Assembly (NCBI GenBank): GCA_945643635.1
Contig: CALZFC010000251.1
Location: 2,272,501 to 2,336,500, forward strand
Source of the DNA: Allodiplogaster sudhausi
Taxonomy: Eukaryota > Nematoda > Chromadorea > Rhabditida > Diplogasteridae
Direction of reading: 5' to 3'
DNA length: 64,000 nt
In this document: piece by piece, positions 55,601 through 64,000 of the stretch
How positions within the stretch are numbered: the first letter of the stretch is position 1
Layout of the letters: the number at the start of each line of letters is the position of its first letter
Program-made: the position numbers and the translations under genes
Notes under the pieces: generated by a model
Database searches by the model: none
Told to the model about the DNA's origin: nothing
Seen by the model: only the letters and a program-made list of their open reading frames with translations

Positions 55601-55925
55601 AGCTTTTTGAACATTTTCAATGTCGCAACAAAAAGTTCGGAGGGGCGGAACAATATTGGTCCGCTGCATTGTGCGAACAATATGTTCCACGTAATTGTTA
55701 CGACTGCCTTGACTTTCTTCTCTGTGAGTATTTTCCTTCATTTTTTCAGGCAAGGACGCGTGCGTGGCGCCCGTGGTTGAGATGGAAGAGGTGGGCGAGT
55801 TTGCACATAACAAGGAGCGAGGCACTTTTGAGCTGGACGACGAAGGCCGCTGGGTGCCGAGGAGACATCCGAGGATGTACACGTTGGACGAGTACAAGAG
55901 ACTCGGACTCAAGGCCAAGATGTAA
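49277..55925 (+). CDS. AMACR: alpha-methylacyl-CoA racemase, 3' part (end of exon 4, exons 5-10)
   Basis: Exons: 49277-49344 (partial exon 4), 49633-49732, 50072-50206, 50395-50464, 50705-50848, 51012-51131, 55750-55925. All three catalytic residues of the family are visible: His in [12 protein letters not shown] (about 49705), Asp in [10 protein letters not shown] (about 50127) and Glu in SVGALEAKF. Other matches: [60 protein letters not shown]. Phases agree except exon 8, which has a frameshift: frame 1 stops at TGA 50736-50738, while the conserved frame opens just after it. There is no start codon on this strand; exons 1-4 are inverted at 37.1-36.3 kb. The last intron (4.6 kb) holds the minus-strand SPCS3 gene. 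Confidence 0.88.
50705..50848 (+). pseudogene. AMACR exon 8, frameshifted
   Basis: After GGCAG the inherited frame reads [11 protein letters not shown] then stop; the conserved frame ([20 protein letters not shown]) starts in another register. The junction shows a near-duplicate (GACATTGACG, then 18 bases on ACACATTGACG), and the family's usual stretch of about 14 residues here is shortened. Either a slippage duplication/deletion or a sequencing error. An unseen acceptor inside the exon could also rescue the frame, but no good AG is present. Confidence 0.65.
51383..51560. mobile_element. element with CACAGAGAAGAAAGTTAC end
   Basis: Starts with ACACAGAGAAGAAAGTTACC and has internal palindromic GTTACCGCGCTGGTAAC and GGAACATATTGTTCC. 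Bases 51383-51481 are about 97 bases of near-match, inverted, to 55628-55727. Similar ends lie at 40950, 42311 and 55310. Confidence 0.65.
52165..53764 (-). CDS. SPCS3: signal peptidase complex subunit 3 (SPCS3/SPC22-type), atypical C-terminus
   Basis: SPCS3 is the single-pass, ER-lumen-facing accessory subunit of the signal peptidase complex, needed for signal-peptide cleavage. Exons, minus strand: 53764-53622, 52810-52660, 52435-52334, 52239-52165 (156 residues). The start ATG lies one base after CTTCTCCAG, a cis or spliced-leader acceptor. Visible: N-terminal [16 protein letters not shown] and a membrane helix at about 12-32, then [39 protein letters not shown] and [20 protein letters not shown]. 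All match the family. The usual C-terminal third (asparagine-rich glycosylated segment and VTL-rich strand ending NVIPNAG) is not found; instead a basic charged tail ([17 protein letters not shown]) follows. Intron 1 carries a 277-bp MITE. Exon 3's donor is ambiguous: GTATAT at 52346 would put exon 4 out of its best frame. Confidence 0.85.
52860..53136. mobile_element. 277-bp MITE, copy A (TTAA duplication)
   Basis: Ends AGGAAGTAACCGGCGAAGAA and, inverted, AGGAGGTATCCGGGGAATAA. Flanked on both sides by TTAA (52856-52859, 53137-53140). Same length as copy B and similar along its body in opposite orientation (CAGTAGCGCTAGAGAA; GTCACTCGGTCGAGAGA-like block; GAAAATCGCTCAAACTTTC). Lies in SPCS3 intron 1. 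Confidence 0.85.
53766..55020 (-). other. candidate upstream (5'UTR or unknown) exons on minus strand
   Basis: Three exon-like segments with splice signals: about 55007-54887 (after CTTTCAG), 54718-54656 (after GTCATAG; open frame [20 protein letters not shown]; donor GTTTGA) and 54283-54141 (after TTGTAG; donor GTAAAT). They could be 5' leader exons of SPCS3 or a short unrecognised upstream gene. No start codon with support was found. Confidence 0.3.
55158..55313. mobile_element. element ending TTCTCTGTGTGC, right of SPCS3
   Basis: Rich in AAGTTCGGAC-type repeats and GGAACAATTG, ending CTTTTCTTCTCTGTGTG: the inverted form of the 51383 element's start. Lies symmetrically opposite that element around SPCS3. 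Confidence 0.55.
55628..55727. mobile_element. inverted partner of 51383-51481
   Basis: About 97 bases matching 51383-51481 in reverse complement, including GAACAATATGTTCC and GTAATTGTTAC, ending TTTCTTCTCTGTGAG. It ends only about 22 bases before the acceptor of AMACR exon 10, so it contributes to that splice site's upstream context. Confidence 0.7.
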
Positions 55926-57512
55926 TAACGGGAAAAGATGTATATGTATGTATGTACGGTCTCCGAACATATTCATATGTATTTACCTACGTACATATAT
56001 TGTATTTCAATCTAGGAATTCTGATTTTGAAAAGAACTCAGATCGTTTGCTCATCGAACAAGCTTATGTATGTATGACATACATACATACACATGTATGT
56101 ACATATGTTTTTATGTCCATATTAAACTTTGTCAATTGGCTCAAATGTCACAATTGGCCCGATACAACGAAAAAAGGAGATTGAAATGCGAAAAGTTTGC
56201 ACTCGTGAAATTGAAATTTTTTGCCTTTCATATTTGTTGGAGATAAAACTGTGAAAAATGTCGGAAATTAAGAAGGAAAAGAGATCAAATTTCGCATCAT
56301 ATTATGGTGTGATGACATTGGGCTGCGTAGTTGAAATGTTGCCGTCGGGCTGCATCATGATGTTCATTGTCTGCTTGTAGATTAAGACAAGTGAAAACTT
56401 GATATTGCTGCTCGTTCAATTAAAATTATTGCTATCGACTGCGTAGGAGAATGAAGGGAGTAGACTAGTAAAGAAAAATCGGCCATTGCGTCATATGTAT
56501 GTACATACATATATGGCATATATTAAACTAACCAAAAATTTGATCTTGTATTCCCGCCCCTTTGCCTGACATAAGGTATGAGAAAGCCTATGGATTTAGG
56601 GACCAATAGTCAGGAAAATTGAAAATAATCACCCTTGGACTTCGCGCCACTTTAAAAAAGGGCGATCACCGAAAAATTGCAATTATATGTTCAAACGTGC
56701 AAAGGATTCAAACGGAAGTCCATTTAATTACTCAAAAAAGTACGGTAGATGAAATCGCTAAAGTAGCGCTGGTTTCGAAGCGAGAAGTTATTGCTCGTTT
56801 ACTAATTTCATACTGTTTTGAATAATATTTTTTAGTTTATTGTAGAATATTCACATACGAAAGGGATAAAGCATGAAACAAAGAAATGTCATAAAATATT
56901 TGTAAATTCAATCTTCCCGCGATGGGTAAGTGGCAGCAAATCTACTGTCGAGTGCTGTAACACCACGTTTTTGCACTGACACCAATCACAAATTCATTCA
57001 AAAATTGCTTTTTCAAGTATCTTAAACTTGAATATGGAGCTTTTTTAAGCTTTTTCATTTGCCTTTTCTTTTTCCTCATGCTCGAGACTATTCGAAAATA
57101 GCTAAGATGTTTCAGAAATCGGCAATTACTTTTCGGTGATCGCCCTCCTTTAAGAAAGCAAACAACAATGTTTGATCTAACCTTTTGTGAAAAAAAATTA
57201 TTCAGGACATTTTCATCTTTTTTTTTCGCTGAGCTCGAACTATTCACATGTTACAAGGGAATAAAATACAAATGAATTGCAGATTAAAACAGAGAAAAAT
57301 AGATTCGCTTGCTTGGCGGTTTCATTCAACAACGAGTTGTTAAATACCCACTCTGGCAGCTATGAGAAACGGCAGCTATGCGACAGCAGCTTCAGTGGTT
57401 GCCTGAGAATTGAGTTATGCAACCTATGTAGACCCAGTGGCCATGTGCGATGCCTTCCTCACGCAGAGCCGCTTGACTTACGGAGAATCTGCACGCCAGG
57501 AGCCAGGAGGCT
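55926..57512. other. AMACR 3' flank, ATGT repeats, paired inverted motif
   Basis: Holds TATGTATGTACATA-type repeats at 55940-56110 and 56497-56515, a dispersed TTTGCCTGACATAAGG block at 56558, and a motif AAGGGCGATCACCGAAAAAT at 56656 that recurs inverted at about 57122-57152. A 68-codon open frame at 56619-56825 (with STVDEIAKVALVSKREVIAR) and a 60-codon frame ending at the MITE (TYVDPVAMCDAFLTQSRLTY) look protein-like but were not recognised. Confidence 0.4.
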
Positions 57513-57516
57513 TTGA

Positions 57517-57793
57517 AGGAGGTATCCGGGGAATAATTAACCTAGGTTTTTTCCTATATGGATTAGTTCATCTTAGCGTAAAACATAGATCCTGAAAGTT
57601 TGAGCGATTTTCTTCCATTACATTTTGAGAAATAGTTACGTGAAAACTGGCGGGTAGAGAATTAGCTACGGAAGGTCAGAGCCACCCTCCTATTTCACAT
57701 GCTCTCTCGACCGAGCGACAGGCAACTTTTTGAGCGCGCGCATTCAAACTGATTCTCTAGCACTACTGTATAATGATTCGTGGGATACTTCCT
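57517..57793. mobile_element. 277-bp MITE, copy B (TTGA duplication)
   Basis: Opposite orientation to copy A; the same 277 bases in length. Flanked on both sides by TTGA (57513-57516, 57794-57797), which supports a 4-bp target duplication of the form TTRA. Inserted at the end of an open frame reading ARQEPGGFE, so it may interrupt a gene. Confidence 0.85.
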
Positions 57794-57813
57794 TTGAGTA
57801 GAAAAAAAAGTAA

Positions 57814-58041
57814 TCTGAAGAAATCACAAAGATTCCTAACGCCACTGAAAAGATTCTTGGCATCATTGAAAAGATCCCTGAGGCCATCGATAAAATAGAG
57901 GAAACCCTCAAGGAGCTTCCTATCATAATCGCACCAAATAAACTCGCCAATATTCTTCTGAATTGTATCTTTACTCTTGTTGACTACGCGAATACGCGAA
58001 TGGGCGCAGAAGGTGGAAAGCGTTCAAAGTCTCTTGATTAA
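57814..58041 (+). CDS. orphan helical exon, unrecognised
   Basis: A 75-codon open frame without ATG, immediately after MITE copy B, ending TAA. It reads EEITKIPNATEKILGIIEKI, PEAIDKIEETLKELPIII, then NKLANILLNCIFTLVDYA and a basic tail (MGAEGGKRSKSLD). The periodic I/L/K/E spacing suggests amphipathic helices followed by one hydrophobic helix. It may be the last exon of the frame that copy B interrupts. No family recognised. Confidence 0.4.
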   Translation, partial: SEEITKIPNATEKILGIIEKIPEAIDKIEETLKELPIIIAPNKLANILLNCIFTLVDYANTRMGAEGGKRSKSLD

Positions 58042-59200
58042 CGCATGGATAAGTTTCTCTCGGAATTGTTCGGAATATTGAAGCCGGCTCTTTCAAAGCA
58101 ACGATCTTCCGACCGTAATGTAGGGGAATAAAAAATGAATAAAAAATTACCGTTTCGGTTCCTTCACAATCCTTTTGTGGAATTAACATCGAGACACGAA
58201 ATTGTGAGCGAATTAAAAAAAAGTATCTGGATTATTTAGAACACTACATCTTCTCATATTTATGAATAAAGAAATCACTGCATTATGCAATCGGTGTGTG
58301 TTTTTCAAAAGTTTTTTTTAAGCAAGAGTGTTTTTACAGCTAAAGAGAATAAGATATATAATACTATTTAAGTGGTATCCCAAATTTATAAGCCTATAAA
58401 CATGCGAACTTTTGAAACCATTGGTACTAGAATGTTAATGGTTGCTACAATGCCATTTTTACTGTTTAGTTCTTACGATGAACTGGTTTCATCATGTCCA
58501 ATTTTTTTAAGATGTCGCGGTAGCTGAATATTTTGTGGTGATTTTTTATTGCTTTTATTAAATTAATGAAGAACATTAATAACCAACTATCTGTGTGCTA
58601 TAATTGGAACAATATGAGACGTCGGAAAGAGAGACATTTGAATTTGACAGTGGCGTTGCAATCAAAAGCGTCTCTGCTGATAACAAAGATAAATATTGAT
58701 AAGAGTCAAGTCGAGGAGACAACAATCATTTGCGAGCGAAGCATTCTCAGCCCTGTGTTAAGATAAGAAATCATTCTCTCTTGCGTCTCTCTCCGTTTGA
58801 ATCGACAAGAATACGAGGCAAGTATTTGAAGAAGATGAAAACAATTAAATAAATAATTAAAAGAAGTACAAATACAGAAAATTTCTGCGTAAACAAACTG
58901 CCTGGAAAAAGATTCAAGAGCCAAAATTTGCAAATAAAAAATATTGCTATTTTCAAACAAATGTCATGCTAATTTCCATGACAACTCTGGGGCACTCCAA
59001 TGTTGTTGAAAGAAGCAATTGAAGCTGTCAATAAGTCTATTGTTCATTTTACTCTACGTATGTATGTACATATGTTTGTGCCCCACAATGCCCTCTGCCT
59101 ACATAGGTTGTACATAACAGATGTTAACTGGTCATACCTTCTGCCATGTTTGACTACATACGCCCTATATATAAACATACGTGTATCAATTTACCCCAGG
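58042..59200. other. AT-rich intergenic DNA
   Basis: A 66-codon open frame at 58566-58766 has no recognised motif. TATGTATGTACATATG repeat near 59057. Nothing else seen. Confidence 0.4.
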
Positions 59201-59220
59201 GTGGTTCGAAGGAAGTAGAG

Positions 59221-59598
59221 GGGTTGTGGGGGGGGGGGGGGCGGGGGCTAGTGTAGTGGCTCTCTCTCCTTCCCTCCTTCCTTCTCATTCTTCCCCCCGT
59301 CCTCTGCCCCCCTCCCCTTACAGGTGTACGAGGCATTGGCAACCTATACATAAGAGGTACACATTGCGAGATACACTCTCTGACTTCTCTCGCATGCCTC
59401 TCCATTCCGAATGTTCTCTCGCCGTAGTTACTTTGCTTCTTCACCGGGCGGCAGGCCTAAGACATTCTCTAGGTCTCTTACTCTCTCTCTCTCTCTTAAT
59501 CTTCTCCCCACTCTCTTTCTCTCTGTCGCTCTCATTCTCTCTCTCACTCTCTTTATCTTACTCTCCTTCCCTCTCTCTGCCTCTCTTATTCTTTTCCG

Positions 59599-59629
<31 letters not shown>

Positions 59630-62600
59630 TCTATCATTTGTTCATTCCTCAACCCCGTCAGCATACCTCCTTCGCCTCACTTGTGCTTACTTCTTCTCGT
59701 TCTCATCCTCTTTCTTTTTCTGCCTTCTGTCTTTCTCTCTCTTTCATTCTCATTTCTCTCTCTCTCTCTCTTTCTCTGCCTTTCTCTCCTTTCAGTCTCA
59801 GTGGTCGAGAGAGAGAGAGAGAGAGAGATAGAGATATGACGGGCAAAGTGGATAGAGATAATGGCTCGAGCCCACGACTGAACATGCCTTGTCGAGCACG
59901 CGCCTGTTGTGAGAGCATCAATTTTTGCAATTCATTTTCTATCTCTCGATCTCTCTCTTCTTCCCTCTCTCTCTCTCTCCCCTTTTCTGCTTCTCTGTCA
60001 CTTCTCCTCCTCCTGTCTCTCGCTGTCTTTCCCTCTTGCTCTCTCTCATCCAGTGTTTCGCCTTGTCATGTTATTTATAGGACAGAGAGAGCAAGTTGAC
60101 ATTTATTATTTACATACATCATTGTTATCTTGTTAAATGGTTATTTTTAAATATAAATACATAATTGTATTTAACAAATCATCCGTGTCATTTTGTAAAC
60201 ATCAGTAATATCGATCATTGTTATCTTAAAGAATTTTTTTCCTCTAAGGTAAGTTTCCATAATTATCAGATAAATCTATTTAGTTTGCTAACCAATGCTA
60301 ACTGTGTTTGATCTACATAAATGTCGGTTTCCTTCATTCCTCGGAAATTCAGAGTTTGTTTTTCTCTTTAAAAGGCGAAAGACTGGAGTGCACAAAAGAG
60401 TGATCTAGCGTAGGTTATCGGAGCAAATTCTTGGCGAATCTGTTCAATTGTTGTCTTCCTTATTTCCTGCTATGTACATATCTCTAGTTTTTATTTATAC
60501 ATATATTATTTATTTATTTATTTATTTCTTCAAATAAATCATAAAAGATCTGTCAGAATTGAGAGATATTCAAATGATGAAGGTCTGATGAAGAGTGCAT
60601 TTCAATGAAGAAGAAAAAAATCAGATCTCGTGAATGAGAGAGAGTGAGTGAGGGAGAGAGAGAGAGTGCGAGAAAGCGATTCAGATTGAGAAGAAGACGG
60701 AGAGAGAGAGAGAGAGAGAGTGAATCAAAGAGTGAGATAAAGAGAGGAAGAGAAAGAGAAAGAGATCGTACCCTTTATTATTTTTTCTCGTGCTCTCAAT
60801 CCTTTGTTTCACTATGCACAAACCGTGTTCATTTCGTTCTCTTCATACCTTATTGTTAATCCGAACTGTGCATACATTCACTGATCTGAAGGAAAAAAAC
60901 AAATGCATCATATAGGGATGTATAGAAATATCTATATACAACTTTTTTTTCTTTATTTCTCTTCCCTAAGTTATGCCGATTCTCTCCCTCCCTCTCTCTC
61001 ACAATATTTGCAATCGCTTTCAATTACTGTTACTTTTTGGTACTACGCAACTTTTCGAGTGGATTCTATAACATTATTTTTCTCTCTCACTCTCTCTCAT
61101 ACTCTCTCACTCATTTTCTTTACCTACTTCGCTCTCTCTCTCTCTCTCTCTTTTATTATCTATGATTCTCCTACATTCATGTCAATAGCTTCCAATTACG
61201 CATGTCATCGTGAAAAATATTGATCCCGGCGGTTTTAGAATTCGCCCGTTTTATGTAAAACATACTTATTGCCTAACAGTTTGTTCGTCTGAGTGGGCAT
61301 CACGATTTATAAGGTCGATTAATATTTATAAATCTGACTGTTTTCAGAATCTTCGGATTTTGGAAATCACATAATATGCTTTCGAATTTTCTGAGCCCTT
61401 GAAATAACTCATTTATATATGACAGCCGATCTCTTATCCATTTTCTCTGTCTCTTTCTCTATCTCTCTATTTATCTATCTCTCCCTCTCGCTCTCTTTCT
61501 CATTCTCTTTCTCATTCTCTTTCTCCCCTCCCTCTCTTTGTCTTCCTTCGCTCTCTCACTCTCTCCCTTCCCCTCCTCCCCAACTTTCAGCTATTCATGA
61601 TATCATGGCATGGCTCTCACATTATTCATGGCTCATAGCATCTCACTTCCGAATTCCGGATTTGTTACATCCTCTGAAAGATCTTTCACTCATGACGACA
61701 GTGTGCTGTTTACGATGTCAAGGAAATGCACAATTCTCCCGATTTCGGAACTTTTCCCATGGTCATAAAATATGTACACACATTCCATACTTTTCTACGG
61801 AATCGTAAAGTAATGATTGAACGGAATACCATCTTGAAGAAGGCATTGGAATTCGTTAGAAATGCTCGAGGGTGAGAGACAGAGCAAGAGAGAGAGAGAG
61901 AGAGAAACAGAGACACATGATTGTAGTGGAAGACTAGTAAAGGAGCTGAAGATAGACGCTGAGGAGAGATAGAAAAACATTGTGCGACATGCTTTGCTCC
62001 CTTGCTATCTCCCGCTCTCTCTCTATCTTTCATTATCTCTCTGATTCTCTCTCTCTTCTATCTCCCACTGTTTCTTTCTCTCTTTTTCTATTTGCCTCTC
62101 TCTCCTCCCTATCTCTCCATCTCTCTCATGACCATCTCTTTCCCTCTCCACATTAGCGATCTCAGCCTTCTTGCGAGCCTGATCATCAAAGTGGCATGAA
62201 AGCGGCCTCGAGAGATCCTATCAGGGGGAGCAAGGCAATAAACGGGTGGGGAGAGAGGGAGAGAGGAAGAGAGAGAAAGAGAGAGAGAGTGAGAGAGTGA
62301 GTGAGAGAGAGAGTGAGAGAGAGAGAAAGGGAGAAAGAGTGCGAGCATCCGCCTGCCTTTACTTTCCAGATAAGGGAGACGAGTAGGGGGGGGGGGGGAG
62401 AGGGATGGAGGGTGAGTGAGAGGGCGTGATCGAGTGAGAGAGTCGAAGAAAGAGAAAGAGAGAGAGAGAGTGGGATAGAGAGAGAAAGAGAGAGAGAGAG
62501 AGGGAGAGAGATGCGCACAAACAGGCACATTCATAGTAACCTCGACACGAGGCCGTGCCTCTGCATAGTCTAAGAGCCTCTCTCTCTTAGAGGGGGCACG

Positions 62601-62653
62601 GCAGCCAGGCCAGCAATCAGTAGCCCTTTACCGGTCCTTCCAGCTCCATTGCC

Positions 62654-62684
<31 letters not shown>

Positions 62685-63283
62685 TCTCTCTTTCTTCCTC
62701 TCTCCCTCTTTCTATCTCTAACTAGTTCTGTCTTTCTATTTTTGACTCAACTTCTCATCTCCCTTTCTTTATCTCTCATTCTCTCTCGCTCTCTCTTCTC
62801 TCCAATTCACTATTCTCTTCACTCTCACGTTTCAGCAGAGTTCCTCCGGTCCTCCACCTAGTCATCAATCGTTCAGCATTCAATCTTTCTGGTCCTCTTC
62901 CAAACCGCGGCTCTCTTGTTCTCTCCGTTTTTCTCGTCTACTCTTTCAGTAGATTCTCTCTCTCTCTCCCTCTCTCTCTCTTCATCTTATTTTCTCTCGC
63001 TCTCTATCTTATTTCTCTCTCTCTCTATCTATCTTCTCTCTCTCTCTCTCCTACCAAGGCGGACAATTGTTCCTTTTTCTCGATGCACTGCTCGGCCATT
63101 TTCATCTCACAATCAGCTCGTTGGCAATTAGTTAGCAGCTTTTAATAGCATTAGCACATAATATTTTTGTTTGCATTTTTTCCTACTATTTTAGTTTTAT
63201 TTTTTGCAGAGTGAAAAATGTCGCATTCTTTATCGTGCACGTGTCAGTCTCCAATCGGCATTAGTCATGAAAATAATTCTCGT

Positions 63284-63331
<48 letters not shown>

Positions 63332-63787
63332 CTCTCTTTCTCTTTCTCTCTCTCTCTCTCTCGCTTTCTCCTCTCGCTCTCTATGACTCATAGACCAGTG
63401 ATAATCGCGGTTGCTATAGCTAAGCGTACTTTTTGGTAACTCTCCAGGCTGGCAAGCTGTGCAGGTTATTTCCCTGCTTTATTTGCTAAAGCACATTTTA
63501 CTGTTTGCTGGAGTAGTAGTCGAAAGAGAGAGAAAGAGAGAGAAAGAGAATTGGAGAGAGAGGGAGAGAAAGAGAAGGAGAGAGAAGGAGAGGGAGAGAG
63601 AGAGAAAAGAAGAGAATAAATTCAGCGATTAACAGCAGGAAACTCGCGCTGCGTCAAGAGTTGTTTGACCGAGCACCGGAAACGACTTGTAAATCTCTCG
63701 CGAGAGCAGAAGTAGTCATAAGCTTGCTCTATTTATGACCTTCTCGTAACATCGGCGCACTTATTTTTTTCTCCGGCTGTCTCTCTG

Positions 63788-63828
<41 letters not shown>

Positions 63829-64000
63829 CCTGTCTCCCTCACTACATTATATCTTCGTCAAGCATATAGCGCATTTTTTTTTTGGAATTTGTCTCTGTTT
63901 CTCTCTCTCTCACTCTCGACCTTCTCCTACAATGGGTGCCCCTAGAAAATGTGTGTGTACTATTCGTGAAGGGCTCTCCTCATCGCTCTCTCTCCCTCTC
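59221..64000. repeat. gene-poor region of CT/GA satellites and G-runs
   Basis: A G-run of about 14 plus GCGGGGG at 59228-59248 and another of 13 near 62388. CT tracts at 59470-59635, 59735-59780, 59940-60055, 61080-61155, 61440-61575, 62010-62120, 62655-62710, 62955-63050, 63285-63385 and 63778-63830. GA tracts at 59806-59835, 60640-60765, 61885-61910, 62250-62345, 62400-62510 and 63520-63610. No exon, tRNA or other gene recognised; long Ser/Leu and Glu/Arg frames are repeat artefacts. Confidence 0.65.

Larger units (their letters stand above)
51132..55749 (+). other. AMACR last intron carrying a nested gene
   Basis: GTTTGT donor after exon 9, TTTTTTCAG acceptor before exon 10. Contains terminal repeats at 51179 and 55553, SPCS3 on the minus strand, a 277-bp MITE (52860-53136) and several copies of a GAGAAGAAAGTTAC-ended element. 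It is about seven times the length of the next longest AMACR intron on this strand. Confidence 0.75.

Noticed and set aside
57744..57950. 68-codon minus-strand frame
   Set aside because: Antisense shadow of the plus-strand helical exon at 57814-58041.

Overview
This window is nuclear DNA from an invertebrate metazoan, most likely a nematode. The genes are split into short exons (70-180 bases) by GT-AG introns, most acceptors read TTTCAG or similar, and there are no bacterial-style operons. The nematode call is an inference: the racemase N-terminus and the signal peptidase subunit look nematode-like to me from memory of the families, and no search was run. The sequence is AT-rich outside exons and carries an extraordinary load of (CT)n/(GA)n tracts.

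Layout. 1-22.4 kb: no convincing gene, only dispersed repeats, a perfect 31-bp-arm palindrome and dozens of strand-switching CT/GA tracts. 22.5-30.1 kb, + strand: an 11-exon inward-rectifier potassium channel (Kir) whose reading frame could be followed through every junction; one intron holds a 1.9-kb element with terminal inverted repeats. 31.69-33.02 kb: a long foldback transposon with TA target duplication and CAGT ends. 36.3-37.1 kb, - strand: the first four exons of alpha-methylacyl-CoA racemase (AMACR). 37.9-40.9 kb: a 1.36-kb tandem repeat. 40.9-45 kb: mosaic repeats. 45.3-49.3 kb, + strand: exons of a probable second CoA-transferase-family-III-like gene inside a tandem duplication. 49.3-55.9 kb, + strand: the remaining AMACR exons. 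A signal peptidase complex subunit 3 (SPCS3) gene lies on the opposite strand inside the last AMACR intron. 56-64 kb: MITE-type repeats, an orphan exon, then CT/GA satellites again.

The most striking structure is the racemase locus. Its 5' exons (minus strand, 37.1-36.3 kb) and 3' exons (plus strand, 49.6-55.9 kb) share about 335 bp (end of exon 4 plus the following intron) as inverted repeats. Flipping the roughly 13 kb between them would rebuild one continuous gene. The same locus shows a permuted exon-5 fragment, a frameshift in exon 8, and a last intron whose SPCS3-bearing insert is bounded by matching terminal repeats and TTAA on both sides. It is either a real inversion/gene-capture hot spot or an assembly artefact, and the two can be told apart with long reads.

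All exon boundaries were inferred by eye from splice signals, frame continuity and remembered family motifs. No alignment was run.
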